Source: Edaphochlamys debaryana (Eukaryota > Chlorophyta > Chlorophyceae > Chlamydomonadales). Taken from it: a stretch of 64,000 nt of DNA. A program made the translations under genes and the position numbers. Within the stretch, counting starts at the first letter, position 1; every line of letters starts with the position of its first letter. The DNA lies in the NCBI GenBank assembly GCA_016858145.1, contig JAEHOE010000051.1:62001-126000 (forward strand). Reading direction: 5' to 3'. A model generated the notes under the pieces. That model searched no databases. It was not told the origin of the DNA and worked only from the letters and a program-made list of their open reading frames with translations. This document shows, piece after piece, positions 1 through 10,457 of this stretch.

Positions 1-3000
1 TCACGCCTGTTGAGAATGGATGTTCGGGTGGAGCCTCGTTGTGCGGTGAGGTTAATTTTGCGGGAGACGCTGCGCCAGGTTTGGGAGGTTTCGTTGTGAG
101 CTAGGTAGTGATTGAGGAATTCGGTGGTCATGCCTTCGCTTGGGTTGAATGATTGCGCCCACAGGCACCGCGCGTCCCCGGTGAGGGTGTCGAGCCCCGC
201 TTGGTGGTAGGCAAGGAGGTGTGCGTGATCAATTGCTGCGCAGCCGTGTAGGTTGTTCCAGGCGTGGACCTCGCAGAGGGCGCCTTGTTGGCATTCGTGG
301 TAGAGCGAAGCGCTGGTGCTGTCGGGGGCCACGTAGCAGGCGCTGTCGGAGTAGGTGTGGGTGTTCAATGGCGGCCGGCCACGGCTCCCAGGCGGGGGGG
401 TGGCAGGTGTCACGTTTGTGCCAGGCATCCCACGCAGCTGCAGCGGGGGGGCCGGGGTGACATGAGGGGTGCTGGGGACCAGCAGGTTGATTGCCAGGCA
501 GAGGACGCCGAGTGTGTTAACGGTCGGGTGCCAGGGGGGAGTCTGTGGCGTGGGTGCTATAGCCCAGGGTGTGGTGGTGGGCATGGTGTAGCCGTGTGCG
601 TGCCACGCCTGGTATGTCCAATCCGCGCACGGCGGAGGCGTTGCTTGGGGGGCGGGGGCGCAGAGGGTGGAGGTGATGAGGGCTATGAGCGCAAGGGCGC
701 CCGCGTGGTGTGCGAGCGTGCGGGCGAGTGGTGTTGCGGCGGGGGCGCAGCTGGCCAGGAGCTGCGTGCCTAGGAGGGTTGCGGCGATGAGGCCTGTGGT
801 GAGGGCGATGGTGGCGGTGGTGTACAGGATGGCCGCCCAAGCAAGTGGCTGCGAGCATGTCGCGTAGACGAGGGGCAGGGCAGATGCTCCAGTGAGGCAC
901 AGGGTGCATGCCAGCCGAACGGGCGTGTCTGGTGAGTGTGGCCGCCGTAGCGGGTTGTGGGTGCTGACCCAGGTGTGTAGGAGGTGGCTGACGGCTGCGA
1001 CTGCCGGCAGGGCGCATGTGGCCCAGACGCACCCTGCGTCGGCGTAGGTTACTAATGCGGGGGCGAGTTTGAGCGCTGTCCATAGTGCAGCTAGGGCAAT
1101 CGCTAGGGCACAGGCGGCGAGGGTAAGGGCGATTGCGAGGGACAGGGCGGCCGTGGCCAGGAGCAGGGTTGTGGCGTGTGCAGCTGTGTTGTAACAGATC
1201 AGGCATACGACGGTGGCGAGGAGGCCCCAGACAGCCTGAAGACGGCTAGTATAGGTGGCGGTGCGCGCGCAGAGGCCGAGGGCCCGGGCTAGTGGGGTGG
1301 GCAGCACTCGCAAGAGGGGACTGTCGTGCAGGGCGCGGCTGATGTCCAGCAGGACCATCAGGGTCAAGGGGAGTGTCGCGGCTAAACAGGCGGTGCCGAG
1401 GCTGATGCGTTCAGTCCAGTCAACCTGGCATGCGGCAAGGAGTTGTAGGGCCCTAACAAGCAGCGCAGTGGGGTTGGGGGCTGGGGGCAGCCGCCAGGCC
1501 CATGTGCTGCGGGGTGCAACGGGGTGGTCAGGGTCTCGACATGAGCTGAGTGGGGTCAAGCGGGCGGAGTGCGGTAGGGGCAGGCTGTAGTCCAGGCGCG
1601 TCCCCATGGGGGTGCGGTTTAGCCCGCTCGGGGCCGCACGGGCGAGCCCAGTGGTAGCGTTGCAGCCAGTCGTTACATTGGTTACGCATAGTCCATGCTT
1701 GTGGGCAGCAGTACGGTAGGGCACGCAGCAGCCGTCCGTCTCATCAGGCCAGCACCCGTGGGCAACGGACATCCGTGCCCCAGGGTCGGACACACCCGAT
1801 TTGGGAAGCCAGAAATCATCACCCGCTCGCGGTGCGGCGCAACCATCCGTCTCATCAGGCCAGCGCTCGTGGGCAACAGGCATACACGCCCCAGGGGCGA
1901 ACACACGCACTTTAGGAGGCCCAGGCTCGTCACTCATCCGAGGCGCGTCGCATCCCTCCATCTCAGGCCAGCGTCCGAGGGCACCAGGCACCCAAGTCCC
2001 AGAGGCAAGCATTCGCAGTTTAATGGTCCAGGACTCATCACACACCCGTGGCGCATCGCACCCACTTGACGCGAGCCAGCGCCCACGGGCAGCAGGCACC
2101 CACGTCCCGCAAGCAGGCGTACGCAGGTTACGAAACCAGGACTCATCGTCCGTCCAGGGCGCGACGCACCCCCCCGTCTCAAGCCAGCGCCCGTGGGCGA
2201 CAGGCATCCATGTCCCAAAGGCAGGCACACGCAGTTCGACAGACCAGAACTCATCACACACCCGTGGCGCGTCGCATCCACTTATCGCGAGCCAGGGCCC
2301 GCGGGCATCAGGCGCCCACGCCCCGCAAGCAGGCGTACACAAGTTACGAAACCAGGACTCATCACCCATCCAAGGCGCGTCGCATCCCTCCGTCTCAAGC
2401 CAGCGTCCCTGAGCAACAGTCGCCCATGCCCCGGGGTCGGGCCCATGCAGGTCGATGGGACAAAGCGCAGTGTAGTGCGATGGCGTATGACGCGCGGGCA
2501 CTACGGACCAGCGCCCGTGCGCAGCAGACACCCGTATTCCAAAGACAAGCGCACACAATATTGTAGGGCAGGGCAGGCCGCCCTCCCGAGTCACACCGCT
2601 GGCTGCAGTTCCGCACCAACGACCTAGGGTGGCCGGCTCCAATTCTCCAGGAGCTGGCGCCCTCGAGGCGTGGGTCACGTCTGCAACGGGCACACAGCGC
2701 CAAGCGCCGGGGGCTACAAGGCGCGGCGCCGTGGCCGGCGCAGACGGCGTGTTGGGTGGCGTGGGGCTGGGAGAGGGGCCAGCAGGTAGGGGGCGAGCGG
2801 GGTCGGTGAGGGCGCGTGTCGGGGCCAGGAGTGTGCGGGGTAAACAAGTGGGGGCGGGCGCAGGAGGTGGGGTCCAGACTACGGGGGGGCTATGCGTCGA
2901 GGTCTCACCACTAATCGTGCATGGGGTCGCTGCCCTCGGGGAGGGCTTGGCGCTTGTTGGCGGGCTCGTCACCGTCGGGGCGGGGGGTGGCCGTGGCGCC

Positions 3001-3437
3001 GGCGCCGTTCTGTCGAGGGCCGCAGGGGGCGGGGGGTGGCAGTCAAAGGGGGGGCGCGTGGGGGTAGGGCTGCAGCTGGAGGGGAGTGAACTAGCCACGT
3101 GCGGGATTGTGGGGGGTGGGGCAGGGCTTACCCGGGGGCGGAGCGGGCCACCGGCCTGGCCCTGGCGGGGGGCGGGTCCCGGCGCCGCCGGCTGCGCGGC
3201 GCCAGCCGGCTGCTCGGCGCCAGCCGGCTGCGCGGCGCCAGCCGGCTGTGCGGCGCCAGCCGGCTGTGCGGCGCCAGCCGGCTGCACGGCGCCAGCCGGC
3301 TGCGCGGTGCCGGCCGGCGGAGGGGGAGGCGGCGGGGGGGGTGGTGCGACCACCGGCGGCGGCAGCGGGGGCGCGGGGGGCGGCGCCAGCGGCGCCTGCT
3401 GCTGCTGCTGCTGCAGCTGCTGCTGCTGCTGCTGCAT
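1..3437 (-). CDS. Large membrane protein with Cys/Trp repeats and a Josephin-like cysteine-protease domain; runs off the left edge
   Basis: The minus-strand frame whose codons have left ends at multiples of 3 has no stop from 3578 down to base 1. The first ATG in it is at 3437, giving at least 1145 residues; the C-terminus lies outside the window. Order from the N-terminus: poly-Q, proline-rich stretch with PAGAAQ hexapeptides, long Pro/Ala region, seven 36-residue Cys/Trp repeats (about residues 350-575), then from about residue 675 several hydrophobic segments (around 1401-1341, 1230-1068, 1035-969, 920-780 and 535-495) that look membrane-spanning. Near residue 1055 comes QQGALCEVHAWNNL (289-249), which fits the Josephin active-site pattern Q-x-G-x-L-C-x-x-H-x-x-N-N-L, with the Gln five residues before the Cys. 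Known family: Josephins are deubiquitinating cysteine proteases. The catalytic His/Asn further on cannot be checked. It could be a host membrane protease or a polyprotein of an undescribed mobile element or virus. The start is uncertain. Confidence 0.72.
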   Translation of the reverse strand, partial: MQQQQQQLQQQQQQAPLAPPPAPPLPPPVVAPPPPPPPPPPAGTAQPAGAVQPAGAAQPAGAAQPAGAAQPAGAEQPAGAAQPAAPGPAPRQGQAGGPLRPRVSPAPPPTIPHVASSLPSSCSPTPTRPPFDCHPPPPAALDRTAPAPRPPPAPTVTSPPTSAKPSPRAATPCTISGETSTHSPPVVWTPPPAPAPTCLPRTLLAPTRALTDPARPLPAGPSPSPTPPNTPSAPATAPRLVAPGAWRCVPVADVTHASRAPAPGELEPATLGRWCGTAASGVTREGGLPCPTILCALVFGIRVSAAHGRWSVVPARHTPSHYTALCPIDLHGPDPGAWATVAQGRWLETEGCDAPWMGDESWFRNLCTPACGAWAPDARGPWLAISGCDAPRVCDEFWSVELRVPAFGTWMPVAHGRWLETGGCVAPWTDDESWFRNLRTPACGTWVPAARGRWLASSGCDAPRVCDESWTIKLRMLASGTWVPGALGRWPEMEGCDAPRMSDEPGPPKVRVFAPGACMPVAHERWPDETDGCAAPRAGDDFWLPKSGVSDPGARMSVAHGCWPDETDGCCVPYRTAAHKHGLCVTNVTTGCNATTGLARAAPSGLNRTPMGTRLDYSLPLPHSARLTPLSSCRDPDHPVAPRSTWAWRLPPAPNPTALLVRALQLLAACQVDWTERISLGTACLAATLPLTLMVLLDISRALHDSPLLRVLPTPLARALGLCARTATYTSRLQAVWGLLATVVCLICYNTAAHATTLLLATAALSLAIALTLAACALAIALAALWTALKLAPALVTYADAGCVWATCALPAVAAVSHLLHTWVSTHNPLRRPHSPDTPVRLACTLCLTGASALPLVYATCSQPLAWAAILYTTATIALTTGLIAATLLGTQLLASCAPAATPLARTLAHHAGALALIALITSTLCAPAPQATPPPCADWTYQAWHAHGYTMPTTTPWAIAPTPQTPPWHPTVNTLGVLCLAINLLVPSTPHVTPAPPLQLRGMPGTNVTPATPPPGSRGRPPLNTHTYSDSACYVAPDSTSASLYHECQQGALCEVHAWNNLHGCAAIDHAHLLAYHQAGLDTLTGDARCLWAQSFNPSEGMTTEFLNHYLAHNETSQTWRSVSRKINLTAQRGSTRTSILNRR
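1718..2495 (-). repeat. 108-bp tandem repeat encoding 36-residue Cys/Trp repeats
   Basis: Inside the long minus-strand frame the motif GC-x-AP (last one GCCVP) begins at 2387, 2279, 2171, 2063, 1955, 1844 and 1733. Spacing is 108 bp four times, then 111 bp twice, so the frame is always kept. A unit reads roughly GC-D-AP-x(3)-DE-x-W, then a basic/hydrophobic stretch, then GTW-x-P and GRW. Degenerate units lie further upstream to about 2520. I do not recognise the family. Confidence 0.8.
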
Positions 3438-3464
3438 GCTGCTGCAGCTGCTGCTGCTGCTGCT
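3191..3464 (-). repeat. 18-bp GC-rich minisatellite and CAG/CTG tract (PAGAAQ and poly-Q coding)
   Basis: At 3191-3306 an 18-bp unit is repeated about six times, encoding Pro-Ala-Gly-Ala-Ala-Gln on the minus strand. At 3396-3464 two CTG runs, interrupted by CAG and CAT, encode glutamines and then serines in the same frame. Confidence 0.8.
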
Positions 3465-3544
3465 CCAGCTGCCGCTGCAGGCGCAGGGCGGCGAAGCGGG
3501 CGTGGCTGCGGCCGCCCGGGGCCGCCGCCCTACGGGAGGATTCC

Positions 3545-3703
3545 CCTCCTTCAAGGCTCCTGTAAGAGCTTCCCTCCTTCAAGGACCCGGGCTCCTTCAA
3601 GGACCTGCCGCCCTACGGGGGTCCTTCAAGGACCCCCCTCTTTGCCGGCCCCCTCACCACTGACATATCCTTAAAGGATCTGCCCTCCTTCAAGGATCCT
3701 TCA
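3545..3703. repeat. Interspersed CTCCTTCAAGG short repeat
   Basis: CTCCTTCAAGG or close variants occur at about 3547, 3575, 3592, 3620, 3667, 3685 and 3697. The reverse complement (CCTTGAAGGAG) recurs at 10441-10452 and 10838-10893. This block lies just upstream of the long minus-strand frame and supplies the stop that opens it. Confidence 0.7.
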
Positions 3704-4739
3704 GCCATCGCTCAAACCACGCTTGCTCGTCTGTCCTGTTACAATCATCATCATTCTTCAGGCGCTGTCGCAGCCTCCAGACACTGTGTGTGCTCCACAT
3801 GCTCCCTGCTGCCCCCTGCCCCATGCCATCGCTACGATAGCTCTCTAACCCAAGGGACAGGCCTGTCCTCGCTGTCCTCCTTGTCCACCTCTATCAGCCC
3901 TTGCGTCAGCGACGCTCTGCAGCCCGGTCATCAAGCTAGCAACCCAAGCCAGCGGCCTGACCTCGCTCCATCCACTCTCAACGTCCCCACCCCTTGCTGG
4001 ATGCTGTGCGTGCGGCGGCAATGCTGACCTACTGCTCCCACGCACCAGCCAGCTAGTTGAAGGCAACGTGGACGTCCGTCCTGTAGGCAGCGAGGATCTC
4101 CCTCAGCTCTCCTGAGGGCAGGAAAGAGGCGGCCAGAAGTGGGCAGACACGTCAGTTGCTACTCTCTCTCTGTGCTATCTACCGGCGGAGTTGCAGCAGT
4201 TGCAGCTAGCAACCAATCGTCTCTCCCACGCGCGCGCTCTCGCCCTCTCCCTCTGTCTGCCTACTCTGCCCATACGTCCACGCACATGCCTCTCCCACGC
4301 ACTTACGCCTGCTGTGGCCCCTGCCGAGGACGTGAATGAGGAGCTTGCAACACTCGTTTGTGTAGTGGTAAGACCGCAGCTCCTCCGCAGACAGGCGGCG
4401 ACCGCTTCTGGTGCGGAGGCGACCGAAGTAGTCCCACGGCAACAGTTGACCGCGGTAGATTATCGTCTGGGGGCGTCTGAGGGCTTACATTGCCACCCTG
4501 CATCACCTCAATGGATCCTGCGTAATCGAATGGCCACAAACGACCGTTAAGCTTGAGGTGTAAGGCGAAACCTGCATGCCCTCAAGCGTCTCTAGCTATG
4601 CTCAGCAGATTGCGACTCACTCCTGGTGTGCATCAGGGAGGAGAGCTGGTCCCGCAGCACAGCGCCGAAAATCTTGAGCTGCGCAGGGCAGTTGGATCAT
4701 AGGTAGCTAGGCATGATGCCCATGTTGGGGGACCTGCCA
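3704..4739. other. No recognisable gene
   Basis: Short open frames occur on both strands but none has splice-supported continuity or a recognisable motif. A pyrimidine-rich stretch lies at about 4155-4300. Confidence 0.5.
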
Positions 4740-5584
4740 GCCGGACGCAACCACCTGCCTGCGCAACCGTCAGGTCCATGGTGTTGTCCTTCTGGGGCGT
4801 GTTGACATAGCCCCCTGCCACCGTCCGCACGTAGAAGTAGTACAGCACACACATGTCCAGGCCGTTGAAGAGGGCTTGGCCGTGGCCGTTGGCGTGATAG
4901 CCTCTAGAGAGCTCGTACCAGGTGATGCCCAGCGAAATAAACCTGAGAGCAAGCAAGAGCGAGAAAGACCCCGTGGAACTGAACGGAGGGCAAGGAAGAT
5001 AATAGGTAGTCCGGTTTCGGTCCAAGGCAGCCGCAGGCCCTGCAGCAGCACCTCTCGTGTCCCTTCCCCTGACTCACACATGGCAGCACACGACGCCCCT
5101 TACGTAAGCGTCCCAATTCCTGTCCATCCGCGTGGTGCGCTGGACCATCCTCGTCAAGTCCCCGAGCAAGGCGTCGAAGAACGTGCCGTCGTGGCCGTCA
5201 TAGTGGGCGACTGCGGCGGCGGCACCTCCGCCCGCATCACCACCCTCAACGTCTGTGGCGGTGAAAGATGGAAGAGGGCAGCCGCAGTCGTGAGGCGCGC
5301 AACCCAAGCAACGATCGACGGGGGATTCCGCAGCAGCTCAAGCTTATCTTGGCCGCGTTCGGCCATCTCTGCCTAGCCAGCACTGTATTTGTAGACAGAT
5401 CATGCGATCTGCCTGTTAGCGCAGCAGTCAACCACTGACTTGCGTGCCGCCGATGTTTCAAAATCGCGTGCCAACGCGCCTTACCGTCGCCGAGATCCCC
5501 TGCTTCGTCAACTGCGTCAGCGTTGATTACTATCTCCTCCACCTCCGGCTCTACAAGGTCTCCTCCAGCCGCGGCGGCGTTCAT
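4740..5584 (-). CDS. Unknown gene, probable exons
   Basis: Exon 1 runs 5584-5485: ATG, an acidic Ala/Glu/Val-rich start, 33 codons plus one base, then a GTAAGG donor. Exon 2 runs 5252-5104 after a CACAG acceptor, keeps the frame and ends at TAC with a GTAAGG donor; it includes FFDALLGDLTRMVQRTTRM. A third coding block begins at 4942 after a CTCTCAG acceptor and encodes an aromatic stretch with WYELSRGYHANGHGQ and YYFYVRTVAGGY. Its best frame does not match the phase left by exon 2, so a small exon or another splice choice is missing. I do not recognise the product. The gene starts about 230 bp from the satellite edge. Its 3' end is not defined. Confidence 0.35.
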
Positions 5585-5810
5585 CCCCAATGTGGCTTGG
5601 CACCAGCAGGCAGCTATCTAGCGCCCACACACACAGGACATGTATACACGTTGTATGCTCACTGTATATTTTTGCGCAATGCTGTGAGAAGGGCACGCGG
5701 GGGGCACGCGGTACGGTTTGCGTGCCGATCTCTCGGTCGCTCGTGTGCCAGCCCCCTGCCTCCCGCCCCTGGCTATCCCAACAGAGCACTGCAGCACTCT
5801 ATCTGGGCTT

Positions 5811-8800
5811 GTGCTGTGCGGAAACGGTTTGCAGCGGGTACCAACCCGTTCCTTGCTGAGCGGTGCTTGCTCAAGGGTGAAACAGCTGAGCATCACGCAC
5901 GACGGGGTGGGCGCTGTGGGAGAGCCGACTTGCAACGGGTACCAGTCTGTCCCTTGCAGAGTGCGCTTTGCTGGTGGGTGCAGCATGCGCCTACGCATGA
6001 CAGGCGGGCCTGTGCTGTGCGGAAACGGTTTGCAGCGGGTACCAACCCGTTCCTTGCTGAGCGGTGCTTGCTCAAGGGTGAAACAGCTGAGCATCACGAC
6101 GGGGTGGGCGCTGTGGGAGAGCCGACTTGCAACGGGTACCAGTCTGTCCCTTGCAGAGTGCGCTTTGCTGGTGGGTGCAGCATGCGCCTACGCATGACAG
6201 GCGGGCCTGTGCTGTGCGGAAACGGTTTGCAGCGGGTACCAACCCGTTCCTTGCTGAGCGGTGCTTGCTCAAGGGTGAAACAGCTGAGCATCACGCACGA
6301 CGGGGTGGGCGCTGTGGGAGAGCCGACTTGCAACGGGTACCAGTCTGTCCCTTGCAGAGTGCGCTTTGCTGGTGGGTGCAGCATGCGCCTACGCATGACA
6401 GGCGGGCCTGTGCTGTGCGGAAACGGTTTGCAGCGGGTACCAACCCGTTCCTTGCTGAGCGGTGCTTGCTCAAGGGTGAAACAGCTGAGCATCACGCACG
6501 ACGGGGTGGGCGCTGTGGGAGAGCCGACTTGCAACGGGTACCAGTCTATCCCTTGCAGAGTGCGCTTTGCTGGTGGGTGCAGCATGCGCCTACGCATGAC
6601 AGGCGGGCCTGTGCTGTGCGGAAACGGTTTGCAGCGGGTACCAACCCGTTCCTTGCTGAGCGGTGCTTGCTCAAGGGTGAAACAGCTGAGCATCACGCAC
6701 GACGGGGTGGGCGCTGTGGGAGAGCCGACTTGCAACGGGTACCAGTCTGTCCCTTGCAGAGTGCGCTTTGCTGGTGGGTGCAGCATGCGCCTACGCATGA
6801 CAGGCGGGCCTGTGCTGTGCGGAAACGGTTTGCAGCGGGTACCAACCCGTTCCTTGCTGAGCGGTGCTTGCTCAAGGGTGAAACAGCTGAGCATCACGCA
6901 CGACGGGGTGGGCGCTGTGGGAGAGCCGACTTGCAACGGGTACTAGTCTGTCCCTTGCAGAGTGCGCTTTGCTGGTGGGTGCAGCATGCGCCTACGCATG
7001 ACAGGCGGGCCTGTGCTGTGCGGAAACGGTTTGCAGCGGGTACCAACCCGTTCCTTGCTGAGCGGTGCTTGCTCAAGGGTGAAACAGCTGAGCATCACGC
7101 ACGACGGGGTGGGCGCTGTGGGAGAGCCGACTTGCAACGGGTACCAGTCTGTCCCTTGCAGAGTGCGCTTTGCTGGTGGGTGCAGCATGCGCCTACGCAT
7201 GACAGGCGGGCCTGTGCTGTGCGGAAACGGTTTGCAGCGGGTACCAACCCGTTCCTTGCTGAGCGGTGCTTGCTCAAGGGTGAAACAGCTGAGCATCACG
7301 ACGGGGTGGGCGCTGTGGGAGAGCCGACTTGCAACGGGTACCAGTCTGTCCCTTGCAGAGTGCGCTTTGCTGGTGGGTGCAGCATGCGCCTACGCATGAC
7401 AGGCGGGCCTGTGCTGTGCGGAAACGGTTTGCAGCGGGTACCAACCCGTTCCTTGCTGAGCGGTGCTTGCTCAAGGGTGAAACAGCTGAGCATCACGCAC
7501 GACGGGGTGGGCGCTGTGGGAGAGCCGACTTGCAACGGGTACCAGTCTGTCCCTTGCAGAGTGCGCTTTGCTGGTGGGTGCAGCATGCGCCTACGCATGA
7601 CAGGCGGGCCTGTGCTGTGCGGAAACGGTTTGCAGCGGGTACCAACCCGTTCCTTGCTGAGCGGTGCTTGCTCAAGGGTGAAACAGCTGAGCATCACGCA
7701 CGACGGGGTGGGCGCTGTGGGAGAGCCGACTTGCAACGGGTACCAGTCTATCCCTTGCAGAGTGCGCTTTGCTGGTGGGTGCAGCATGCGCCTACGCATG
7801 ACAGGCGGGCCTGTGCTGTGCGGAAACGGTTTGCAGCGGGTACCAACCCGTTCCTTGCTGAGCGGTGCTTGCTCAAGGGTGAAACAGCTGAGCATCACGC
7901 ACGACGGGGTGGGCGCTGTGGGAGAGCCGACTTGCAACGGGTACCAGTCTGTCCCTTGCAGAGTGCGCTTTGCTGGTGGGTGCAGCATGCGCCTACGCAT
8001 GACAGGCGGGCCTGTGCTGTGCGGAAACGGTTTGCAGCGGGTACCAACCCGTTCCTTGCTGAGCGGTGCTTGCTCAAGGGTGAAACAGCTGAGCATCACG
8101 CACGACGGGGTGGGCGCTGTGGGAGAGCCGACTTGCAACGGGTACTAGTCTGTCCCTTGCAGAGTGCGCTTTGCTGGTGGGTGCAGCATGCGCCTACGCA
8201 TGACAGGCGGGCCTGTGCTGTGCGGAAACGGTTTGCAGCGGGTACCAACCCGTTCCTTGCTGAGCGGTGCTTGCTCAAGGGTGAAACAGCTGAGCATCAC
8301 GCACGACGGGGTGGGCGCTGTGGGAGAGCCGACTTGCAACGGGTACCAGTCTGTCCCTTGCAGAGTGCGCTTTGCTGGTGGGTGCAGCATGCGCCTACGC
8401 ATGACAGGCGGGCCTGTGCTGTGCGGAAACGGTTTGCAGCGGGTACCAACCCGTTCCTTGCTGAGCGGTGCTTGCTCAAGGGTGAAACAGCTGAGCATCA
8501 CGACGGGGTGGGCGCTGTGGGAGAGCCGACTTGCAACGGGTACCAGTCTGTCCCTTGCAGAGTGCGCTTTGCTGGTGGGTGCAGCATGCGCCTACGCATG
8601 ACAGGCGGGCCTGTGCTGTGCGGAAACGGTTTGCAGCGGGTACCAACCCGTTCCTTGCTGAGCGGTGCTTGCTCAAGGGTGAAACAGCTGAGCATCACGC
8701 ACGACGGGGTGGGCGCTGTGGGAGAGCCGACTTGCAACGGGTACCAGTCTGTCCCTTGCAGAGTGCGCTTTGCTGGTGGGTGCAGCATGCGCCTACGCAT

Positions 8801-9684
8801 GACAGGCGGGCCTGTGCTGTGCGGAAACGGTTTGCAGCGGGTACCAACCCGTTCCTTGCTGAGCGGTGCTTGCTCAAGGGTGAAACAGCTGAGCATCACG
8901 CACGACGGGGTGGGCGCTGTGGGAGAGCCGACTTGCAACGGGTACCAGTCTGTCCCTTGCAGAGTGCGCTTTGCTGGTGGGTGCAGCATGCGCCTACGCA
9001 TGACAGGCGGGCCTGTGCTGTGCGGAAACGGTTTGCAGCGGGTACCAACCCGTTCCTTGCTGAGCGGTGCTTGCTCAAGGGTGAAACAGCTGAGCATCAC
9101 GACGGGGTGGGCGCTGTGGGAGAGCCGACTTGCAACGGGTACCAGTCTGTCCCTTGCAGAGTGCGCTTTGCTGGTGGGTGCAGCATGCGCCTACGCATGA
9201 CAGGCGGGCCTGTGCTGTGCGGAAACGGTTTGCAGCGGGTACCAACCCGTTCCTTGCTGAGCGGTGCTTGCTCAAGGGTGAAACAGCTGAGCATCACGCA
9301 CGACGGGGTGGGCGCTGTGGGAGAGCCGACTTGCAACGGGTACCAGTCTGTCCCTTGCAGAGTGCGCTTTGCTGGTGGGTGCAGCATGCGCCTACGCATG
9401 ACAGGCGGGCCTGTGCTGTGCGGAAACGGTTTGCAGCGGGTACCAACCCGTTCCTTGCTGAGCGGTGCTTGCTCAAGGGTGAAACAGCTGAGCATCACGC
9501 ACGACGGGGTGGGCGCTGTGGGAGAGCCGACTTGCAACGGGTACCAGTCTGTCCCTTGCAGAGTGCGCTTTGCTGGTGGGTGCAGCATGCGCCTACGCAT
9601 GACAGGCGGGCCTGTGCTGTGCGGAAACGGTTTGCAGCGGGTACCAACCCGTTCCTTGCTGAGCGGTGCTTGCTCAAGGGTGAA
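5811..9684. repeat. 201-bp satellite array with 1202-bp higher-order repeat
   Basis: About 19 head-to-tail copies of a 201-bp monomer, nearly identical in sequence. A 197-bp monomer lacking four bases after GCATCAC occurs at 6091, 7293, 8495 and 9094. Two point variants also recur at exactly 1202 bp: TCTATCCC at 6545 and 7747, and TACTAG at 6941 and 8143. Thus six monomers (five of 201 bp and one of 197 bp) form a 1202-bp higher-order unit, followed by a half-size unit (599 bp). Long open frames cross the array only because 201 is divisible by three; I do not treat them as genes. Confidence 0.93.
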
Positions 9685-9794
9685 GCAGTAGGTGAAGCAG
9701 ACCATTCAGGATTATCCTCACGCCCTTACAATTCGTTCCAGGCGCCATGCAATTCAAACGGTTGCAAGGCGCAAAGCGCCAGGGGCCGCCGCAC

Positions 9795-10040
9795 GTCAGG
9801 AAAGAGCCCCCGCGCTGGCCGCTGCCAACGCGCCAGGCAACGCTGGGGCCGCCTGTGCGGCTGCTCGCAAGCCGCGGCACGCCAGCAAAGAGCCCCCGCG
9901 CCGCCCCGCCGCTGCCAACGCGCCAGGCAACCCTGCGGCCGCCTGTGCGGCTGCTCGCAGGCCGCGGCACGCCCGCGAAGGGTCCCCGCGCCGCCCCACC
10001 GCCGAGGCACCAGGCAACGCTGGGGCCGCCAGCACTCCTG
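9795..10040. repeat. About 90-bp GC-rich tandem repeat, 2.7 copies
   Basis: AACGCGCCAGGCAAC and its variant recur near 9826, 9916 and 10003, each followed by a GGCCGCCTGTGCGG-like block. The array directly follows the satellite. The frame on the plus strand is Ala/Arg/Pro-rich with no recognisable domain. Confidence 0.7.
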
Positions 10041-10380
10041 TGCGGCTGCTCGCCGACCCGCTCCTGAGGACGACTTGCGCATGCTCGCACGCATGAGTAG
10101 TGCTGCTGCAAGCGGGCAACGCACATGCAGCTCCATTCGCGACAATTGCTTCCCGATGTCCTAAGCCGAGCTACGGTCTTGCAAGTAACTTGAGTGTTAA
10201 GGTTGAAGGTGTTCTGCAAAATCACATGGTGCAGGCCTGGTGAACTGATGCATCGATGCGCGCTCGGTCGTGGGATGATCGATTAGACCCGCAGGCATTT
10301 TTGTTGCCGACGCTCAGACATGTCTTGCACTGCAGCCTTGAGACACGAGCGAATGGTGGGGGCGGGAGGGGGGAGGTCGG

Positions 10381-10457
10381 GCAAGGGTACCTTGCGGGAG
10401 GGCCCCCCCTCCGGCAAGGAGTGCACAGCGCGACGTGCACTCCTTGAAGGAGGGGCC
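10381..10457. repeat. Pair of strong inverted repeats
   Basis: A perfect 6-bp stem with a 3-nt loop lies at 10381-10395. A perfect 11-bp stem lies at 10416-10426 and 10435-10445 with an 8-nt loop, flanked by further complementary C-rich (10401-10412) and G-rich (10449-10457) arms. Function unknown. Confidence 0.65.

Noticed and set aside
264..3663. Plus-strand frames over the left 3.6 kb, including a Cys-rich frame at 2629-3663
   Set aside because: They are opposite the long minus-strand frame and show no domain; the Cys runs come from the CTG repeat read in another frame.
5811..9684. CRISPR array
   Set aside because: The units are uniform 201-bp repeats with no unique spacers, in a eukaryotic genome.
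5444..9691. Very long open frames (up to 673 codons plus, 280 codons minus) across the satellite
   Set aside because: The 201-bp monomer is divisible by three and lacks stops in several frames, so every frame stays open at once; the 197-bp monomer shifts them and the TACTAG variant stops one. Nothing favours one frame.
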